Assembly: GCA_025363325.1 (NCBI GenBank)
Contig: JANYEF010000013.1
Location: forward strand, 1-7,988
DNA: 7,988 nucleotides
Source: Nitrospira sp.
GTDB lineage: Bacteria > Nitrospirota > Nitrospiria > Nitrospirales > Nitrospiraceae
Reading direction: 5' to 3'
Each line of letters opens with the position of its first letter. Positions within the stretch are counted from its first letter, which is position 1. The notes beneath the pieces are model-generated. The model made no database searches, had not been told where the DNA came from, and saw only the letters and a program-made list of their open reading frames with translations. The position numbers and the translations under genes were made by a program. Positions 5,667 through 7,988 of this stretch are shown here, piece after piece.

Positions 5667-6550
5667 AAGGACCTCCTTTGTTGGTGAATGGACAGGGGAA
5701 CGAGCACAGGGTTGGATGCGGCTGCAGGGCCATGGCCGTTCGATGGTCGTGACCAGTCGTAGCGTGTGCCAGGAATTAGATAGTCAATGAGCGGCACCAG
5801 TGGCGCACAGGCGATCAAGCCCCAGAGCGGGCCATTGGGTTTAAATAAACCAAACTGCACATAGAGAGCCGCGAGCGCGACGCATAGTGCGAATGCGACA
5901 CGGCCCATTCGTGAATCCGGCGTCGTCTTGGGGTCCGAGATCATGAAGAAGGAGAAGATGAGCAGCGCGCCGCTCTCGATTTGATGCAGCGGAATCGTCA
6001 GCGGATCGCCGAGCCACAGCGCTCGCATGATGAGCAGGCCGATGTAGAAAGCAAGGAAGGCCAGCGTCACGTCAGCTCGTGCTGCGCGGGTGACGACCAG
6101 GCTGCCAAGACATACGATGAGAAAGCCAAACCAGGCCACCTGCCCCCATTGCCCCGGCGAAATCCAGCCGAACCCACAGGCGAGCATAATAACCAGAGCC
6201 CAGTTGGTCGGGTTGAAGAGGTGCTTGTCCTTCCAGCGGATGACGAACTTGCTACCGATGGCAATGCAGGCAGCCAGCGCTGCAACTTCGAGATGATTCG
6301 TGCGGAGCAGCAGGCAGAGGGAGAGGGCTGAAATCAGCGGGCTGCGGGGATCGAACGATGACAGTTTTAAAAGTCTTGTGCCTGCATATTGGGTAAGCAG
6401 TGCTGTCCCAAGGGTGAGAGCGATTTGGAGTACTGACACATCGAAGTGCAGCCAAACCACCCCATACAGAAGCAGAGTGCTGAGGCTGGCGATCTGGTAC
6501 AGGCGGGGGTCGAGGGAAGAGAGCTGGGTTTTAAGTCGGTCTAGGATCAT
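5663..6550 (-). CDS. RnfD/NqrB-family integral membrane protein, stand-alone
   Basis: This is an inner-membrane protein of 295 residues with about nine or ten hydrophobic segments between residues 22 and 262. It resembles the RnfD/NqrB family of electron-transport membrane subunits. Matches are FNPTNWAL (112-119), like the FNP loop of NqrB/RnfD; FFMISDPKTTP (201-211), like the FFxATDPVTSP motif of RnfD; and PLIDYLIPG (253-261), like the terminal PLID. RnfD and NqrB normally carry an FMN bonded to a Thr in an S-G-A-T motif. I find none here (the nearest is ESGALL at 192-197), so covalent flavin attachment is doubtful. No other Rnf subunit is in the window. It starts at ATG 6550, with GAGGTG (6555-6560) 4 nt upstream and a 7-bp hairpin, TGAGTAG/CTACTCA (6562-6589), just above. 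It is the first gene of the pair with the DUF2330 gene. The C-terminal 30 residues are polar and low in complexity. Confidence 0.82.
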   Translation of the reverse strand: MILDRLKTQLSSLDPRLYQIASLSTLLLYGVVWLHFDVSVLQIALTLGTALLTQYAGTRLLKLSSFDPRSPLISALSLCLLLRTNHLEVAALAACIAIGSKFVIRWKDKHLFNPTNWALVIMLACGFGWISPGQWGQVAWFGFLIVCLGSLVVTRAARADVTLAFLAFYIGLLIMRALWLGDPLTIPLHQIESGALLIFSFFMISDPKTTPDSRMGRVAFALCVALAALYVQFGLFKPNGPLWGLIACAPLVPLIDYLIPGTRYDWSRPSNGHGPAAASNPVLVPLSIHQQRRSL

Positions 6551-7007
6551 CCGGCACCTCGTGAGTAGAGGGATAACTGTTCCTACTCAGGGTATGGTGC
6601 GAGGGAGGGAATCCTTTCAGAGGGGGGAGTGGGGAGCAGTCAGACCGTCCTTCTTGCTCGCAGAACGCGCACGATGAAGCTGTGCTCGTCCGATGCGCGC
6701 AGTAAAGTACGATCTGGCTACTCCCCTATGGGGTGGATGGAATAAAGATTGTGAATCTAGGAAGATGGCTCCTGTGCGCGCGCAACGCGCGGCCTGAGAA
6801 GGCCCTCGTTGGACGTCCGCAGTGGGAGATTGAGCGGGACACCCTCTTTGGGAAAAACGAGCAAGCTTGGAGGGGCTATTGATATGTGCGCTTTTGGAAT
6901 GCGCGCGATTGGGGGTAGCCCCGGCTACCTATGTGGTGGATAAAAGTACGTTTGACTTTGTGGAGGGGCGTAGCTAGGTTCAAATCAATTGGAGTTAGTG
7001 TGCATTC
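6551..7007. other. Intergenic region of 457 bp, divergent promoters expected, no convincing gene
   Basis: This gap separates the minus-strand RnfD-like operon from the plus-strand gene at 7008. Visible structure: the TGAGTAG/CTACTCA hairpin next to the RnfD-like ribosome-binding site; CGCGCG/CGCGCG with a CAA loop (6777-6791), immediately followed by GGCC/GGCC (6791-6804); and GGTAGCC/GGCTACC (6914-6929). A TTGACT at 6952-6957, with TAGGTT 17 bp downstream (6975-6980), is a weak promoter candidate for the gene at 7008. A short frame, GTG 6733 to TGA 6882 (49 codons), has no good ribosome-binding site and no recognised similarity. I see no tRNA or known RNA. Confidence 0.5.
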
Positions 7008-7793
7008 ATGAATATTTATAGAGGACGCCTTAATAAAGCAGAGCTGCTGTCTTTGCCTGATCACGAACGCAAACTTTTTTGTGCCATAGCGCATCTCCAG
7101 AATGAGATCAACATCCTTCTTCGTGCGGTGCTCTGGTCTTCTGATTTCTCATCTGACAATGAGGCGGAGATTCAAGGGCAGGTTTCCACTTCCCTCTTTT
7201 TTGTAAAACTACTTGCCGGAAAACTGAGAGAGGGATGGACTCTTCTTGAGAAATTTTTCTTCAGCCACAAATCACTGTCGAACGATTTCCGTGCACATGC
7301 CAGTCTCAAACAAAAAGAGGCTCTGGAGGCACTGAGTCGGTATTTCGGGAAAGCAAATGTTATCCATGACGTTAGGACAGATTTCGCATTCCATTACTCA
7401 CCGGAAGATTTAGATGCCGTTCTTGCAGCAACGCCTGACGAACTCGATCTTTATATCGAGGAAGAGGGAAATGCCAACTCGCTCTATTACTTTGCCGAGA
7501 TATTAGCGAATCGTGCCGCCCTAGATCGTATTAACGTATTGAGTGGAGAAGATGCTATGGATCGTTTCATTGATGAGGCAGTGACGGTTGCCGAACAATT
7601 TACTCGTTTTGGCCAGGCTTTCATGAGTTACGTTATAAAGAGACAAGGCCAATCCATATGGCAAGAGCCAGCAAAACGAGTTCGGTTTTCAAGGTTGCCA
7701 TCGTTTTCTGAAATGCGATTCCCATGGTTTACAGATACCACTGGTGGACTGAGAAGGAATAAAACGTGCCGGAAAAATTCCAGGAAGAATTGA
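7008..7793 (+). CDS. Unrecognised protein with an R-x5-H motif (HEPN-like at best), in AT-richer DNA
   Basis: This predicted soluble protein has 261 residues and I cannot assign it to a named family. It is mostly helical: helices near 18-43 (HERKLFCAIAHLQNEINILL), 57-88, 99-113 and 156-212. A conserved-looking segment, VRTDFAFHY (122-130), gives R123-x5-H129, which resembles the R-x4-6-H motif of HEPN RNases. The resemblance is only motif-deep. Residues 220-261 are strongly basic and may not be native (see the note on reading frames near the 3' end). An in-frame TAG at 6996 excludes an earlier start. ATG 7008 has only a GGAG at 6991-6994, 13 nt away. GC is visibly lower than in the neighbours (about 38% over 7201-7260 against about 65% over 3181-3240), which suggests a different origin. 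A methyltransferase gene starts 44 nt downstream on the same strand. Confidence 0.7.
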   Translation: MNIYRGRLNKAELLSLPDHERKLFCAIAHLQNEINILLRAVLWSSDFSSDNEAEIQGQVSTSLFFVKLLAGKLREGWTLLEKFFFSHKSLSNDFRAHASLKQKEALEALSRYFGKANVIHDVRTDFAFHYSPEDLDAVLAATPDELDLYIEEEGNANSLYYFAEILANRAALDRINVLSGEDAMDRFIDEAVTVAEQFTRFGQAFMSYVIKRQGQSIWQEPAKRVRFSRLPSFSEMRFPWFTDTTGGLRRNKTCRKNSRKN

Positions 7794-7837
7794 TTGCTCG
7801 TAAGTCACCTAGCCCTCAGCGGAATTGAGATGACCAG

Positions 7838-7988
7838 ATGAATCGTCAGGAATATTGGAATCAGGTGTATCAGACCAAAGGGTCGGAGGATGTCAGTTGG
7901 CATCAGCGCCGTCCCGACTTGTCGCTGTCGCTTATTGCTGCATCTGGCGTAGGCAAGAATGCAGGCATCATCGACGTCGGCGGCGGGG
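7838..7988 (+). CDS. Class I SAM-dependent methyltransferase, N-terminal fragment
   Basis: The first 50 codons of a gene run off the window end. They read MNRQEYWNQVYQTKG, then VSWHQRRPDLSLSLI (19-33), then AGIIDVGGG (42-50). The W-x-x-V-Y-x-T-K, V-S-W-H-Q and I-I-D-V-G-G-G blocks are typical of a family of small class I methyltransferases. The last is motif I, the glycine-rich loop that binds S-adenosylmethionine. The substrate cannot be told. An in-frame TGA at 7826-7828 fixes ATG 7838 as the first possible ATG. The ribosome-binding site is weak. It may be co-transcribed with the gene at 7008. Its GC (about 57% over 7861-7920) has returned towards that of the main chromosome. Confidence 0.82.
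   Translation, partial: MNRQEYWNQVYQTKGSEDVSWHQRRPDLSLSLIAASGVGKNAGIIDVGGG

Noticed and set aside
5981..6677. Plus-strand frames opposite the RnfD-like gene.
   Set aside because: Their translations are charged and low in complexity, while the minus strand encodes a well-patterned membrane protein with RnfD motifs.
6721..6736. CCCCTATGGGG near-palindrome as an operator or terminator.
   Set aside because: The stem is only 4 bp, with a mismatch immediately outside and no T-tract. It is too weak to call.
7004..7014. ATTCATGAATA at the start codon of the gene at 7008 matches the core of the inverted repeats at 1430-1606.
   Set aside because: Only 11 palindromic bases match. The flanking bases (GACTA and CC in the element) are absent, and no second end is visible nearby, so this is probably chance around an ATG.

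Overview
The window looks like chromosomal DNA of a GC-rich, Gram-negative-type bacterium. The closest resemblance I recognise is to Nitrospira and relatives. That is an inference from the style of the long two-domain universal stress protein, the Lhr-type helicase tail, and short repeats of the kinds CCCCTCAC, GCCATCA and GGTCTGTCT scattered between and inside genes. No rRNA, tRNA, CRISPR array or intact transposase is visible. GC is roughly 60% over most of the window and drops visibly in 7008-7793.

Layout. (1) 1-1511: the 3' part of a large Lhr-type helicase gene (+), containing three short low-complexity repeat tracts. Its last 26 codons lie inside (2) a 177-bp non-autonomous element at 1430-1606 with 23-bp terminal inverted repeats. 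(3) 2914-1660 (-): a two-gene operon of a DUF3015-like lipoprotein and a tandem-domain universal stress protein, with a plausible extended -10 promoter. (4) 3066-4049 (+): a divergently transcribed cytosolic protein of unknown function, ending at a perfect 15-bp hairpin. (5) 4201-4303: a 9-bp GGTCTNTCT tandem/inverted repeat in a convergent intergenic gap. (6) 6550-4323 (-): a translationally coupled pair (ATGA overlap) of an RnfD/NqrB-family membrane protein and a secreted DUF2330 protein. (7) 6551-7007: a 457-bp gap with small hairpins and no convincing gene. (8) 7008-7793 (+): an AT-richer gene for an unrecognised protein with an R-x5-H motif. (9) 7838 to the end (+): the start of a class I SAM-dependent methyltransferase, cut by the window edge.

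How the genes may work together. Two pairs look functional. The RnfD-like and DUF2330 genes share a start/stop overlap, which suggests a membrane protein made with an exported partner, without the other Rnf subunits. The lipoprotein and universal stress protein are 25 nt apart and probably co-transcribed. The most unusual features are the inverted-repeat element that supplies the end of the helicase frame, the invasion of that coding sequence by intergenic-type repeats, and the stand-alone RnfD-like/DUF2330 module. I see no defence system or other large new system that the sequence firmly supports.
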